This document shows positions 15,757 to 24,467 of a stretch of DNA of 35,073 bases, piece by piece. A program made the translations under genes and the position numbers. How positions within the stretch are numbered: position 1 is the stretch's first letter; each line of letters starts with the position of its first letter. Origin of the DNA: Mageeibacillus sp. UBA5439 (GTDB lineage Bacteria; Bacillota; Clostridia; Saccharofermentanales; DTU023); contig DIRJ01000012.1 in NCBI GenBank assembly GCA_002427505.1, positions 1 to 35,073 on the forward strand, written 5' to 3'. The notes beneath the pieces were generated by a model. The model did not search any database and had not been told where the DNA came from. It saw nothing but the letters and a program-made list of their open reading frames with translations.

Positions 15757-16995
15757 ATGGATAAAAAAACAAAGGTCGGATTCGCTGCTGTGCGTGAGCG
15801 CTTTTCACGTTATATTGCAATTGACACTCGCTCAAATCCACACAACAGCGCTGTAACGCCCAGCAGTGCCGGACAGTTGAATCTGGCGCGTCTGCTTTAT
15901 CAGGAACTGCAGGACATGGGTCTGGAAGCTTACCTGGACGAAGAGCACGCCTATACTTACGGACGGCTGTCAGGAAACAGGGCCGGTGTTCCGGCGATCG
16001 GTTTTTTGGCACATCTGGATACAGCACCGGATCTGGCAGGAGTCACTAAGGAACCTCATATTTTCATCTATGAAGGCGGGGATATCCGTCTCAATGAGGA
16101 GTTCAGTATTGAGGTCAGCAGTTTTCCTTTTCTAAAGGATCTGATCGGTGAAGAAATAATTACCAGTGACGGCACAGCTTTGCTGGGAGCTGATAATAAA
16201 GCCGGCATTGTTGCAATCATGGAAGCTCTGGACTACCTGACCGCTCACCCGGAAATCGGACACGGCGATATAGCGGTAGCTTTCACCCCTGATGAAGAAA
16301 TCGGCCACGGCGCATCTTTGCTGGATCTGGATCGTTTTAATGCTGAGTTCGCCTACACAATGGATGGTGGGCCGATTGGAGATTTCAACTATGAAACTTT
16401 TAACGCGGCCAGCGCAAAAATCAGAATTCAGGGCCGTAATGTTCATCCAGGTACCGCCAAACATACAATGATACATGCCGGTCTGATCGGAATGGAATTG
16501 CACGGCCTGCTTCCAGTGGGGGAAAGGCCGGAGTGGACGGAGGGGCATGATGGTTTTTACCTGCTGACTGATTTTAAGGGCACCGTTGAAGAGGCGAATC
16601 TCGAATATATTATTCGTGATCATGACAGGGATCTTTTCCGGGAGAAGAAAAAGCTGCTGGAGGATATTGTAGAATTCTTGAATAAAAAGTACGGGCAGAG
16701 AATAAGTCTTGAAATCGAGGATTCTTATTACAACATGCTGGACCTGATCCGGGAGTCCGGCCACGTCATTGACCTGGCCCGTAAGGCGATGACAGACCTG
16801 GCTATCGAGATCGTCGAAACACCTATTCGCGGCGGCACTGATGGTGCTCAGCTGACATACCGCGGCCTGCCCTGCCCTAATATTTTCATCGGCGGCTATA
16901 ATTATCACGGCCGCTATGAACTGGTCCTGACACGCGGCATGGCCCTGGCTGCTGATCTGATTGTAAAAATTGCAGAGCTTAACGCAGAGCAATAG
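15757..16995 (+). CDS. pepT: Peptidase T (tripeptide aminopeptidase)
   Basis: A 412-residue M20-family dinuclear zinc aminopeptidase that removes the N-terminal residue from tripeptides in the cytosol. Metal ligands are visible in FLAHLDTAPD (His86), LGADNKAG (Asp146), FTPDEEIG (Glu180/181), YTMDGG (Asp203) and GYNYHGRYE near the C terminus. The dimerisation/lid region includes GRNVHPGTAKHTMIHA. The N terminus (FSRYIAIDTRSN) is typical. It follows recR by five bases and so may be the last gene of the dnaX operon; a terminator follows at 17022. Confidence 0.96.
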   Translation: MDKKTKVGFAAVRERFSRYIAIDTRSNPHNSAVTPSSAGQLNLARLLYQELQDMGLEAYLDEEHAYTYGRLSGNRAGVPAIGFLAHLDTAPDLAGVTKEPHIFIYEGGDIRLNEEFSIEVSSFPFLKDLIGEEIITSDGTALLGADNKAGIVAIMEALDYLTAHPEIGHGDIAVAFTPDEEIGHGASLLDLDRFNAEFAYTMDGGPIGDFNYETFNAASAKIRIQGRNVHPGTAKHTMIHAGLIGMELHGLLPVGERPEWTEGHDGFYLLTDFKGTVEEANLEYIIRDHDRDLFREKKKLLEDIVEFLNKKYGQRISLEIEDSYYNMLDLIRESGHVIDLARKAMTDLAIEIVETPIRGGTDGAQLTYRGLPCPNIFIGGYNYHGRYELVLTRGMALAADLIVKIAELNAEQ

Positions 16996-17021
16996 TCGGG
17001 ATCATAAAATTTCTTATAAGT

Positions 17022-17055
17022 AAAAAGATGGCCGGCTATGTGACCATCTTTTTCA
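17022..17055. terminator. Bidirectional terminator between pepT and the DivIC-like gene
   Basis: AAAAAGATGG (17022-17031) pairs with CCATCTTTTT (17044-17053) around a 12-base loop. The U-tract is present on both strands, so it can end pepT and the convergent mazG-rqcP-divIC transcript. Confidence 0.82.
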
Positions 17056-17074
17056 TTGTCCTGGAAAAATAAAT

Positions 17075-17410
17075 TTATCTGTTGATAATGAGAATATCTT
17101 CAGGCCGGCACATATTGAGATAGTCACGTGCGATGCCTTCGATGTATTCATCCGAATCCAGCATGGCATATTGCCGGTTAAGATCGTCATATTCTTCATA
17201 CAAAGAATCCATCTGGCGCCGGAGTTGTTCCTGCTCCAGATTCAAGCGCTGATACTCTTCTTCCTGTTGAAAATACAGATTAGTGCAGACTGCAGTTATC
17301 AGTACAAAGATAACTCCCAGACAGATACGCAGAAGGTAAGCACGCGTATTGCGATTACGTGCCTTGTTTGCTCTGGGCAGATTTTCACTTTTATTTGCCT
17401 TCCCCGCCAC
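17075..17410 (-). CDS. Septum formation initiator, DivIC/FtsB family
   Basis: A 111-residue bitopic membrane protein. It has a basic N terminus, one transmembrane helix at about 24-46 (YLLRICLGVIFVLITAV) and then a coiled coil from about 47 to 85 (YFQQEEEYQRLNLEQEQLRRQ). The family ending YIEGIARDYLNMCRPEDILI is present. DivIC/FtsB pairs with FtsL and FtsQ/DivIB in the divisome. It lies downstream of rqcP, separated by 139 bases, and reproduces the common rqcP/yabO - divIC neighbourhood. Confidence 0.92.
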   Translation of the reverse strand: MAGKANKSENLPRANKARNRNTRAYLLRICLGVIFVLITAVCTNLYFQQEEEYQRLNLEQEQLRRQMDSLYEEYDDLNRQYAMLDSDEYIEGIARDYLNMCRPEDILIINR

Positions 17411-17549
17411 TGCTGATCTCCTGTCGTATAGACATCTAGCCTAGTTAAGGCTAATGGTAATAGAGTTTGTTCGGTTTTGCAAGTAGCGGCTCCTGGAATT
17501 TTTCTGATTTAAGGGAAAGATCATTCGCCTGTTATCAAAATGTTATCTC

Positions 17550-17801
17550 TTATTTCTCTGTTTCCAGTAGTTCATAGAGGGTCTCTGCCTCTTCTTTGCG
17601 GACTGCAGGACGCAAATCCACAACGCGAACTCTGGTCTTTCCCTGACCAAAGCCAATTTCCAATATATCACCAACTTTGAGTTCTGTGCCCGGCTTGGCC
17701 TTCACTCCATTAACGCTGATCCTGCCGGCGTCGGCTATCTCCTTAGCCACGGTACGGCGTTTGACTATACGTGACACTTTCAAAAATTTGTCTAATCTCA
17801 T
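17550..17801 (-). CDS. rqcP: S4-domain RNA-binding protein RqcP (YabO/Hsp15 family)
   Basis: An 83-residue protein made almost entirely of an S4 RNA-binding domain: MRLDKFLKVSRIVKRRTVAK, AGRISVNGVKAKPGTELK, VGDILEIGFG. RqcP assists RqcH in alanine-tail addition on stalled 50S subunits and stabilises the P-site tRNA. The ATG overlaps the mazG stop by four bases (ATGA), which implies coupling. The short C-terminal tail after residue 62 is charged and variable. Confidence 0.93.
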   Translation of the reverse strand: MRLDKFLKVSRIVKRRTVAKEIADAGRISVNGVKAKPGTELKVGDILEIGFGQGKTRVRVVDLRPAVRKEEAETLYELLETEK

Positions 17802-18664
17802 TTAACTTCCTCCTCACGCTCACGTCGCTTGGCTTCATCCCAGAACTCGTCTAAAACTTCCAGTGACAAGCCTGAATCCAGATCAATGCCTGTTTCTGCA
17901 GCTATCTCTTCCATGCTCCGGAAACGGCGGATAAAGTTTTCCGAGCAGGCTGTCAGTGCTGACTCAGGTTCAATCCGATTCAAGCGCAGAAAATTTACAA
18001 CTGCAAAGAGCAGATCACCTGCTTCAGCCTGAATTGCCCGTTCAAGTTTTTGGTCCTGTGCAGGGCTAAGGGCCTCTTCACGACCTGACAACTCCGCTTC
18101 CAGTTCGGCCAGCTCTTCCACCATCTTTTCACGTGCACCCAAGGATGAAGGCCAATCGAAACCGATTCCGGCTGCGCGTTTCTGCAATTTGGCGGCCCGC
18201 ATCAGCGCCGGCATGGACCGTGGTACATCGGTCAGCATTTGCGATGTCTTATTATAATTCCGCTCCAGCTTTTTATTTCTGGTCCAGGTATCCAGACCTT
18301 CTGCGGCAGTCAAAGCACAGTCATCCCCGAACAGATGTGTATGCCGGGAAATCAGCTTTTTTGAAATTCCGGTCACGACATCCGAAAAATCAAAAGCTCC
18401 CCGCTCTTCTGCTATCCGGGCATGAAAGACAACTTGCAGCAGCACGTCACCCAGTTCCTCACAGAGTTCCGCGTCATCCTGCAGCTGAATAGCATTAACA
18501 GCCTCATAGGCTTCCTCCAGCATATTTTCCTGAATAGAGGCGTGATCCTGAGCCCGGTCCCAGGGGCAGCCCTTTTCACTGCGCAAAAACGCCAGCAGCT
18601 CGAGCAAATCCCCGATATCATAAGTTTCTCTTCCCTGAAATTCCTTATCCTGCGGATCAATCAT
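17798..18664 (-). CDS. mazG: Nucleoside triphosphate pyrophosphohydrolase MazG
   Basis: A 288-residue all-alpha NTP pyrophosphatase that hydrolyses (d)NTPs, including non-canonical ones, to monophosphates. The first MazG domain carries CPWDRAQDHASIQENMLEEA with acidic metal ligands and ELCEELGDVLLQVVFHARIA. The second starts near residue 150 with AAKLQKRAAGIGFDWPS and contains EELAELEAEL and AGDLLFAVVNFLRL. GGGAGGATT lies upstream of the ATG. It is the first gene of mazG-rqcP-(divIC), the common Bacillota arrangement. Confidence 0.96.
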   Translation of the reverse strand: MIDPQDKEFQGRETYDIGDLLELLAFLRSEKGCPWDRAQDHASIQENMLEEAYEAVNAIQLQDDAELCEELGDVLLQVVFHARIAEERGAFDFSDVVTGISKKLISRHTHLFGDDCALTAAEGLDTWTRNKKLERNYNKTSQMLTDVPRSMPALMRAAKLQKRAAGIGFDWPSSLGAREKMVEELAELEAELSGREEALSPAQDQKLERAIQAEAGDLLFAVVNFLRLNRIEPESALTACSENFIRRFRSMEEIAAETGIDLDSGLSLEVLDEFWDEAKRREREEEVK

Positions 18665-18743
18665 TTGGATCTAATCCTCCCTCATCTATCAGCTTCAATG
18701 CACATATTTTCTTATGCCCTTAAGTATAACGATCTTATCTGCC

Positions 18744-18771
18744 TTGTGTTGTCCGAGTTTTATTCTATAAT
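18744..18771 (+). promoter_or_regulatory. Predicted promoter of lplA
   Basis: A consensus -10 TATAAT (18766-18771) has a weak -35 TTGTGT (18744-18749) 16 bases upstream. The predicted start falls within the inverted repeat at 18775-18792. Confidence 0.5.
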
Positions 18772-18774
18772 GGT

Positions 18775-18792
18775 TCAGCAACAAATTGCTGA
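18775..18792 (+). promoter_or_regulatory. Inverted repeat at the lplA transcription start, candidate operator
   Basis: TCAGCAA (18775-18781), four bases, TTGCTGA (18786-18792): a perfect 7-4-7 inverted repeat placed three bases after the -10. It is a good position for a repressor; it could also fold as a short 5' hairpin in the mRNA. There is no U-tract, so it is not a terminator. Confidence 0.45.
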
Positions 18793-18845
18793 CAAGTGAC
18801 CAAGACTGCGGATAATAAAGCATTTACACAAGAGGAGAAATATCT

Positions 18846-19898
18846 ATGCCCAAGAAACCTGTACTGCTGCTCTCAACTGATCGCAACAATCCCTGGCACA
18901 ATTTAGCCCTTGAAGACTATCTCATGGGTCTGTGCGAAAGTGACGCGGATGACTCCGGCGACAGGCGCTATAGCGCCATTCTCTATCTCTGGCAAAATAC
19001 CAATACCGTGGTTATCGGCAGGAATCAGAATGCCTGGGCAGAATGCCGCTGTAAAGTTCTGGAAGAGGAAGGCGGATATCTGGCCCGGCGCAGCACCGGG
19101 GGCGGTGCGGTCTATCACGACCTGGGCAATCTGAATTTCTCTATTATCTTACCGCAGTCAAAACTTGATCTGGATGAAAGTTTTAAAGTGATTCTGGACG
19201 CTGTCTTAGACCTGGGAATTGAGGCTGAACGCAGCGGCCGCAACGATATTCTCCTGGCGGGGAAGAAATTCTCCGGCAATGCTTTCCGCTTTGCACACGG
19301 TGTGGGCCTGCATCATGGCACCTTGATGCTGCATTCCGATTTTGAGCGTCTGCTGCACTTCCTGACGGCCTCTACTGCCAAGTTGAAATCCAAAGCTATC
19401 GCCTCAGTACGCTCGCGCGTCGCCAACTTACATGATGTCCGGCCCGATCTGACACTGGCGGAGCTGGCCGCTGCTATCAATAAGTCCTTTGTTGAACGCT
19501 ACGCAAAGGAAGGTAAAATTGAAAAGCTGACGATTGACCAGTTGACACGTGACGACCGGCTGGCTGCCTTGGAGGAAAAGTATGCTTCCTGGGACTGGCG
19601 CTACGGCAGGACAGTTCCCTTCGACCTGGAGATCGAGACAGGCCGCTTAAGCTGGGGCGAGGCCAAACTCGGTTTTGAAATTAAGCAGGGCAAAATTGAA
19701 AACGCCGTCGTCTACAGCGATGCGCTGGATGGCGATTTTATAGATGATATTGCTAAGGTCCTGGTCGGAGCAAGACTTGCTGCAGACGACATGGCCGGGC
19801 GACTGCAGCAAGTGGTCGGTCGGGGAGTGGAGATACTGACTCCCCGGCAGCAAATGGTTGAAGATCTGATTAAAACAATAAGAAGCAGGATTTCCTAG
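18846..19898 (+). CDS. lplA: Lipoate-protein ligase A
   Basis: A 350-residue enzyme that activates lipoate with ATP and attaches it to a lysine of lipoyl domains such as GcvH or E2 subunits. Visible motifs are NPWHNLALEDYL, the lipoyl-AMP loop RRSTGGGAVYHDLGN (81-95), GRNDILLAGKKFSGNAFR (catalytic-type Lys141), HHGTLML and KAIASVRSRVANL. A C-terminal accessory domain of about 90 residues follows, as in E. coli LplA. GAGGAG precedes the ATG. No lipoyl synthase is near, which fits a scavenger. Its last codon overlaps the stop of the convergent ATPase gene at CTAG. Confidence 0.95.
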   Translation: MPKKPVLLLSTDRNNPWHNLALEDYLMGLCESDADDSGDRRYSAILYLWQNTNTVVIGRNQNAWAECRCKVLEEEGGYLARRSTGGGAVYHDLGNLNFSIILPQSKLDLDESFKVILDAVLDLGIEAERSGRNDILLAGKKFSGNAFRFAHGVGLHHGTLMLHSDFERLLHFLTASTAKLKSKAIASVRSRVANLHDVRPDLTLAELAAAINKSFVERYAKEGKIEKLTIDQLTRDDRLAALEEKYASWDWRYGRTVPFDLEIETGRLSWGEAKLGFEIKQGKIENAVVYSDALDGDFIDDIAKVLVGARLAADDMAGRLQQVVGRGVEILTPRQQMVEDLIKTIRSRIS

Positions 19899-22330
19899 TC
19901 GAACATTCCCTCCGGCAGCCAGAGCAGGGCAAAAGCCTTGACTGCAATATCACGCTTCAAGGGTCTGATTAGCACCGTTATTACGTTATCTGCCGCATTG
20001 TCGTAGACAGCAGCCATAGTAGTTAAAGCCTGCTCCATTTCAGCGTCCAGGGCCGTCTTCTCAGCAACCAGGCGTTTGAGAGCATCTTCAGCGCGGACAA
20101 TATCTTCGGCCTGTCTCTTTGAGCGGCTGGCGCTTTTGGCTGCTGTACCGGCTCTGCCCACTGATGATTGTGTGACCAGTGACTTGCCTAAGAAAGCCCC
20201 CAGAACAGCTGAACCGAAGGATATGGCCGTCTGCCGCTTGGCATCCTTGGACTGCTCCGTCTCGCGGTCAACCCTCTCTTCTGCCTTGATAATTTTTCCT
20301 TCCAGGGTTTTCTGTTTTTTATCGTACTGGTCCCGGAGCTTGTCCAAAGCAGCGTCACGCTCTTCGCGGGCTGCCAGTTGCACACGCGCAGCAAAATCAC
20401 GCTCCGTTTCCCCCGGCTCCGAAAAGATCTTCAGTTCCTGGTGGGTATAGTAATCCAGAGTGTCCGTGCGATAAGCATGGTCTACCGCCTGCTTCTGCCA
20501 CTGAGTATAACTGGTTTTCTTGCGCGCATCAGCCGGCAGAGAGGCATATCTTGCCTTCGCCGGAGGCCGGTCTTCACTGTCTATCTCCTCCGGTTCAAAG
20601 CGCTTTGATTCATTCCAGTCAACAGTAAGCAGGCCTTCTCGCAGGGGAGTGATACGCAGCAACTCACGGTCCTCACTGATCGCATGCTTTTCATTTTCGT
20701 AGTGAATGCTGAGATATGCCAGCAGGGCCGGAATATACTTGTCACCGGCAGGCGAGCTGCCATACAGGTAGTGGACCGGAATGCCGGCTGCTCCCAGTGG
20801 GGGCTGGCTGCTGTGACCACTCGGGACTGCGGCTTCCTCCAGAGCAGCTGCCGGCTCGATTCCGGCAACTGCCTGATCCGGAGCTGGTCCTGCAGCCGTA
20901 ACTTCAGCCGCAGGCACTGCCGGAGCCGGGGGCACAGGCAAATTTTCCCGCGCCAGCAGGGCCGTCTGTTCTCTGGTCAGAGGTCCCGCCAGATAGGACA
21001 TGCAGAATCTGGTCGTAAACAAGGTCGGCTCTTTCTCCGAAGGCCGGCGCAACAGGAACTGACGTTTTTCCAGATTGGCTATCGTTTCCGACAAACTGCC
21101 GCGCTCAAGACCGATATGAGCAGTGTCCACCAGTCCTTCCAGCAAACGTAAACGATCGCGTTCGGTGGAAAGGCGGCCGATAAACCAGCTGCCTATATTG
21201 GACAGGCCCTTGTAATCCAGATCAGCCGGGTTTTGCGTCGCCAGAACCATACCCAGCCCATAAGCACGGGCCTGCTTTAGTAAGGTCAGCAAGGGCATTT
21301 TAGACGGTGGATTTGCGACCGGCGGGAAATAACCGAAAATTTCATCCATGTAAAAGAGTGCTCTGAGGCTGTCCGTTCCCTGTTTACTGCGCATCCAGCT
21401 GATCAGCTGGTTAAGCAGCAGTGTCAGGAAAAACATCCGTTCAGCCTCCGACAGATGCGACAGGGACAGGATCGACAGGCGCGGCTTGCCTGCGGCTGTA
21501 TAGAGCAGGCTGTCAATATTCAGCGGTTCACCCTGCAAAAAGCTGGCGAAGGAAGGGGAGGCCAGGATGGCATTAAGCTGCAGAGCCAGATCGAATCGGT
21601 TTTTCTCCGGGAAAAAAGATTCAATATCCATGACACCGATGGTCTTAACCGGCGGATTCTGGACAGCCTGAATCAGGTAGGGCAGGTCAACTGCCTTGCC
21701 CTCATGCCAGCGTTGGCGGATTATTTCAGACAACAAAACATGTTCCCGGCTTTTGATCGGATCCGCGTCGATGCCGATCAGGTGCAAAACGCTGCTGCTT
21801 GCTGAAGCAACCATGTCGTTGACTATTTCCATGTCTTGTTCCAGCGGTGCATTGAACAGCCCCTCCACTGACAGTGGCCGGCCAAATAAACCCCCCGGCG
21901 TATAAAGAGCGAAATCACAGCGCTCGCGCATCACGCGGATACGATCTCCGGTTTGTGCTGAAGATGTGAGACCGGCTCGCCAGGCATCAGCTTTTTCTGC
22001 CGCCAGTTCATCTGCCGTAATCCCTCTGGCCTGGGCTTCGCTCTCCTGGACCCAGGGGCGGAATTCCTCTGCAGTCAGGCCCGGAAAAGATAAGAGCAGA
22101 TTGCCCATATCTCCTTTGGGATCGACAATGATGGCGGGAATACCATCCATGGCGGCTTCCTCCAGCATGGCAATGCCGAGACCCGTTTTGCCGCTGCCGG
22201 TCATACCGACACAGATGGCATGAGTTAGTAATTCCCGGGAGTCAAACAACATGAAATCGGGACGACCATCGCCATCGCGATCTTCAGCGACTGTTCCTAA
22301 GTAAAATTGTCCAAGTTTCTCATATTCCAT
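19895..22330 (-). CDS. HerA/VirB4-like P-loop ATPase with C-terminal coiled coil, function unknown
   Basis: An 811-residue protein. Walker A is GMTGSGKT (42-49), preceded by a small N-terminal beta segment. AIIVDPKGDMGNLL follows at 66-80, Walker B is LFYMDEIFGY (325-334), LATQNPADLDYKG is at 363-375 and an arginine-finger-like IGRLSTERDR at 384-393. This is the DUF87/HerA-FtsK layout of hexameric DNA-pumping ATPases. Residues about 470-520 are an Ala/Pro-rich linker. The C-terminal third has a charged coiled coil, a Gly/Ala-rich hydrophobic hinge AISFGSAVLGAFLGKSL, and a second coiled coil. No NurA nuclease or conjugation genes are near. AGGAGAG precedes the ATG. Family is confident, role is not. 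Confidence 0.82.
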   Translation of the reverse strand: MEYEKLGQFYLGTVAEDRDGDGRPDFMLFDSRELLTHAICVGMTGSGKTGLGIAMLEEAAMDGIPAIIVDPKGDMGNLLLSFPGLTAEEFRPWVQESEAQARGITADELAAEKADAWRAGLTSSAQTGDRIRVMRERCDFALYTPGGLFGRPLSVEGLFNAPLEQDMEIVNDMVASASSSVLHLIGIDADPIKSREHVLLSEIIRQRWHEGKAVDLPYLIQAVQNPPVKTIGVMDIESFFPEKNRFDLALQLNAILASPSFASFLQGEPLNIDSLLYTAAGKPRLSILSLSHLSEAERMFFLTLLLNQLISWMRSKQGTDSLRALFYMDEIFGYFPPVANPPSKMPLLTLLKQARAYGLGMVLATQNPADLDYKGLSNIGSWFIGRLSTERDRLRLLEGLVDTAHIGLERGSLSETIANLEKRQFLLRRPSEKEPTLFTTRFCMSYLAGPLTREQTALLARENLPVPPAPAVPAAEVTAAGPAPDQAVAGIEPAAALEEAAVPSGHSSQPPLGAAGIPVHYLYGSSPAGDKYIPALLAYLSIHYENEKHAISEDRELLRITPLREGLLTVDWNESKRFEPEEIDSEDRPPAKARYASLPADARKKTSYTQWQKQAVDHAYRTDTLDYYTHQELKIFSEPGETERDFAARVQLAAREERDAALDKLRDQYDKKQKTLEGKIIKAEERVDRETEQSKDAKRQTAISFGSAVLGAFLGKSLVTQSSVGRAGTAAKSASRSKRQAEDIVRAEDALKRLVAEKTALDAEMEQALTTMAAVYDNAADNVITVLIRPLKRDIAVKAFALLWLPEGMFD

Positions 22331-22343
22331 ATACGTCTCTCCT

Positions 22344-22376
22344 GATAAAAACTGAGCGCGGCTGCCGCCGCGCTCA
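22344..22376 (-). terminator. Rho-independent terminator of thrC (minus strand)
   Basis: GAGCGCGGC (22354-22362) pairs with GCCGCGCTC (22367-22375) around four bases. Read on the minus strand the stem is followed by AGTTTTTATC, so it separates thrC from the downstream ATPase gene. Confidence 0.82.
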
Positions 22377-22396
22377 TCTTCTGCATCACAAGTCCC

Positions 22397-23656
22397 TTAG
22401 TCAAGGATTCCGCTGGCTTCCAGGTCTTCCAGAGTGGGTTTGCTCTTTACGGCCCTTCCGGCTGCCACCAGAGCATTCTTGGTATCTTTCAGACCATTAC
22501 CGGTAACAATTACGGTTACTGTCTCTTCTGGCTTGATAATGCCTTGCGCCAGAGCAGCTTTAATGCCGGCTGTACCGGTAACACCGGCAGGTTCGCCGTA
22601 GATGCCCTCAGTACGTCCCAGCAGACTCATAGCTGCCAGAATCTCCTCATCCGGTACTGCAATCCACTGTCCGCCTGAAGCTGCCACTGCGCGCTGAGCC
22701 TTGACCACATTGCGCGGTACACCGACTGAGATCGAGTCGGCCAGAGTATTTTCCTCAGTCGCGACCAGCGGTTTGCATTCGCAACCGGCATTAACGAAGG
22801 GTGAACATCCGGTTGACTGTACTCCCAGAATCTTGGGAATGCGGTCAATCATACCCATTTGGAAAAGGTCATAGAAACCCAGATAAACGCCGCCGACGGT
22901 GCAGCCGTCACCTACAGAAAGGACGACCCAGTCGGTCGGCTGCCAGTTCAGCTGCTCGGCTATTTCGAGTGAAACAGTTTTCTTGCCTTCTGTCATGACC
23001 GGGTTAATACCGGCATTGCGGTTAAACCAGCCGTATTTTTCGATAGCCATTTTGGAAAGATCAAAGGTATCTTTGTAATTGCCGATAACGGAAACCACGC
23101 GGGCTCCGAAGATCAGCATCTGGGCCAGCTTGCCTTCCGGTGCGCGCTCAGGGACAAAAATAACGCTCTTCAGACCCATACGGGCGGCGTTGCCGGCGCA
23201 GGAGGAGGCGGCGTTGCCGGTTGAAGAACAGGAAATAGTGTCGTAACCCAGCTCAATAGCCTTGGCAACGGCGACAGCGCTGGCCCGGTCCTTCAGAGAG
23301 GCAGTCGGATTTAATCCGTCATCCTTGATGTAGAGTTTTTTCAGGCCGAGCTCATCACCCAGGCGTAAAGATTCATACAAAGGTGTCCAACCTACCCGCA
23401 GAAAGGGTGTGAAATCACGATCCTGCAGGGGCAGGAAGGCCTTGTAGCGCCACATGCTGTTGGTGTGGTCCTGAGCCAGACTTTCACGTGAGACATTTTT
23501 CCTGATTTCATCATAATCATAGAGAATATCGAGAATGCCTTTTTCACCGCAGTCAGGGCAGGTCAACATTTCAGCATCGTAGGGAAATTCCTTATGGCAG
23601 AGCGTACATTTATACCCTCTGACATGCGGAAGCACGGCTTGTTGCTTATTGGTCAT
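22397..23656 (-). CDS. thrC: Threonine synthase
   Basis: A 419-residue fold-type-II PLP enzyme converting O-phosphohomoserine to threonine. An N-terminal zinc ribbon (Cys17, Cys20, Cys33, Cys36) is followed by GWTPLYESLRLG and the PLP lysine in NPTASLKDRAS (Lys122). CSSTGNAASSCAGNAARMGL (substrate/PLP loop), the phosphate-binding VLSVGDGCTVGG and the C-terminal VIVTGNGLKD follow. The zinc-ribbon form is common in archaea and Clostridia. A related specificity, such as a cysteate-synthase-like activity, is possible but less likely. GAAGGAGG precedes the ATG. It is monocistronic, with a terminator after it; no T-box leader fits upstream. Confidence 0.88.
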   Translation of the reverse strand: MTNKQQAVLPHVRGYKCTLCHKEFPYDAEMLTCPDCGEKGILDILYDYDEIRKNVSRESLAQDHTNSMWRYKAFLPLQDRDFTPFLRVGWTPLYESLRLGDELGLKKLYIKDDGLNPTASLKDRASAVAVAKAIELGYDTISCSSTGNAASSCAGNAARMGLKSVIFVPERAPEGKLAQMLIFGARVVSVIGNYKDTFDLSKMAIEKYGWFNRNAGINPVMTEGKKTVSLEIAEQLNWQPTDWVVLSVGDGCTVGGVYLGFYDLFQMGMIDRIPKILGVQSTGCSPFVNAGCECKPLVATEENTLADSISVGVPRNVVKAQRAVAASGGQWIAVPDEEILAAMSLLGRTEGIYGEPAGVTGTAGIKAALAQGIIKPEETVTVIVTGNGLKDTKNALVAAGRAVKSKPTLEDLEASGILD

Positions 23657-23789
23657 TTAATGGCCTCCTTCTTATTAAAAGCAGCCTGCAGAAGTGTAGT
23701 CGCAGGTTTTATATGATTTGAAAATAGTCTACCATAAGCTCTTCCGGGAATTACATAAATCTGCTCCCGCTATGCTAGGATGGAGACCT

Positions 23790-24467
23790 ATGAAGGATGA
23801 TGGGAGAAAAAACTCAGTTGAGAATCCGCTGTGCCGCACAGCTGCAATCCTGGCCGGCGGCAAAGGCTTGCGTATGGGACAGGATAAGCAGACTCTCAGC
23901 AGGAAGGGACAAGTTCTGGTCCACAGCCTGATCGGGCAGCTGCAGGCCTATTTTGACGAAATTATTGTCGTGACAAACTCAGCCGGACTTTATCAGGGAC
24001 ATGACGTTTTGCTGACGCGGGACAAATTGCCCTCCCGCGGACCGATGAGCGGCATCCATGCCGCTCTCAGTGTCGCAGTCTCCCCTTATATTTATCTTAC
24101 GGCCTGTGATATGCCCGCCTTCGAGCCCGAACTGCTGCAGCTTTTAATGGCAGAACTGAACTCCTGCCAGCCCTGCAGCGGTGTAGCTGTGGAACGGGAG
24201 TTCCGCAGCAGAGATGGCAGCCTGCGCCTGCGTCCGGAAATTTTCCATGCTGTTTATGCGAAAAGTCTGCTGGCGGGGCTGAGAGAGCAGGTTCTGTCGC
24301 AACGGAGCAAAGTCGAAGATTTCATGCACGCAACTGATTTTCATTTTTTAAAAGAAGAAAAAGTCCGGCAGATTTTGCCGGACTGGTCTGTCTTTACTAA
24401 TATCAATACGCCGGCAGAAGCTGCAGCCGCAGGCCTGGACCCACTGACAGCCACTGATCATTTCTGA
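23790..24467 (+). CDS. mobA: Molybdenum cofactor guanylyltransferase MobA-like
   Basis: A 225-residue nucleotidyltransferase that transfers GMP to molybdopterin cofactor. The signature is AAILAGGKGLRMGQDKQTL (about 18-36), followed by DEIIVVTNSAG, DKLPSRGPMSGIHAAL, the metal-binding TACDMPAFEP and the C-terminal FTNINTPAEA. The ATG at 23790 has GGATGGAG just upstream. An in-frame TTG at 23718 would add 24 residues with no family similarity. The related CTP-transferase MocA is an alternative specificity. It fits the XdhC-family gene 4 kb away. It converges with trpS, overlapping by ten bases. Confidence 0.87.
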   Translation: MKDDGRKNSVENPLCRTAAILAGGKGLRMGQDKQTLSRKGQVLVHSLIGQLQAYFDEIIVVTNSAGLYQGHDVLLTRDKLPSRGPMSGIHAALSVAVSPYIYLTACDMPAFEPELLQLLMAELNSCQPCSGVAVEREFRSRDGSLRLRPEIFHAVYAKSLLAGLREQVLSQRSKVEDFMHATDFHFLKEEKVRQILPDWSVFTNINTPAEAAAAGLDPLTATDHF

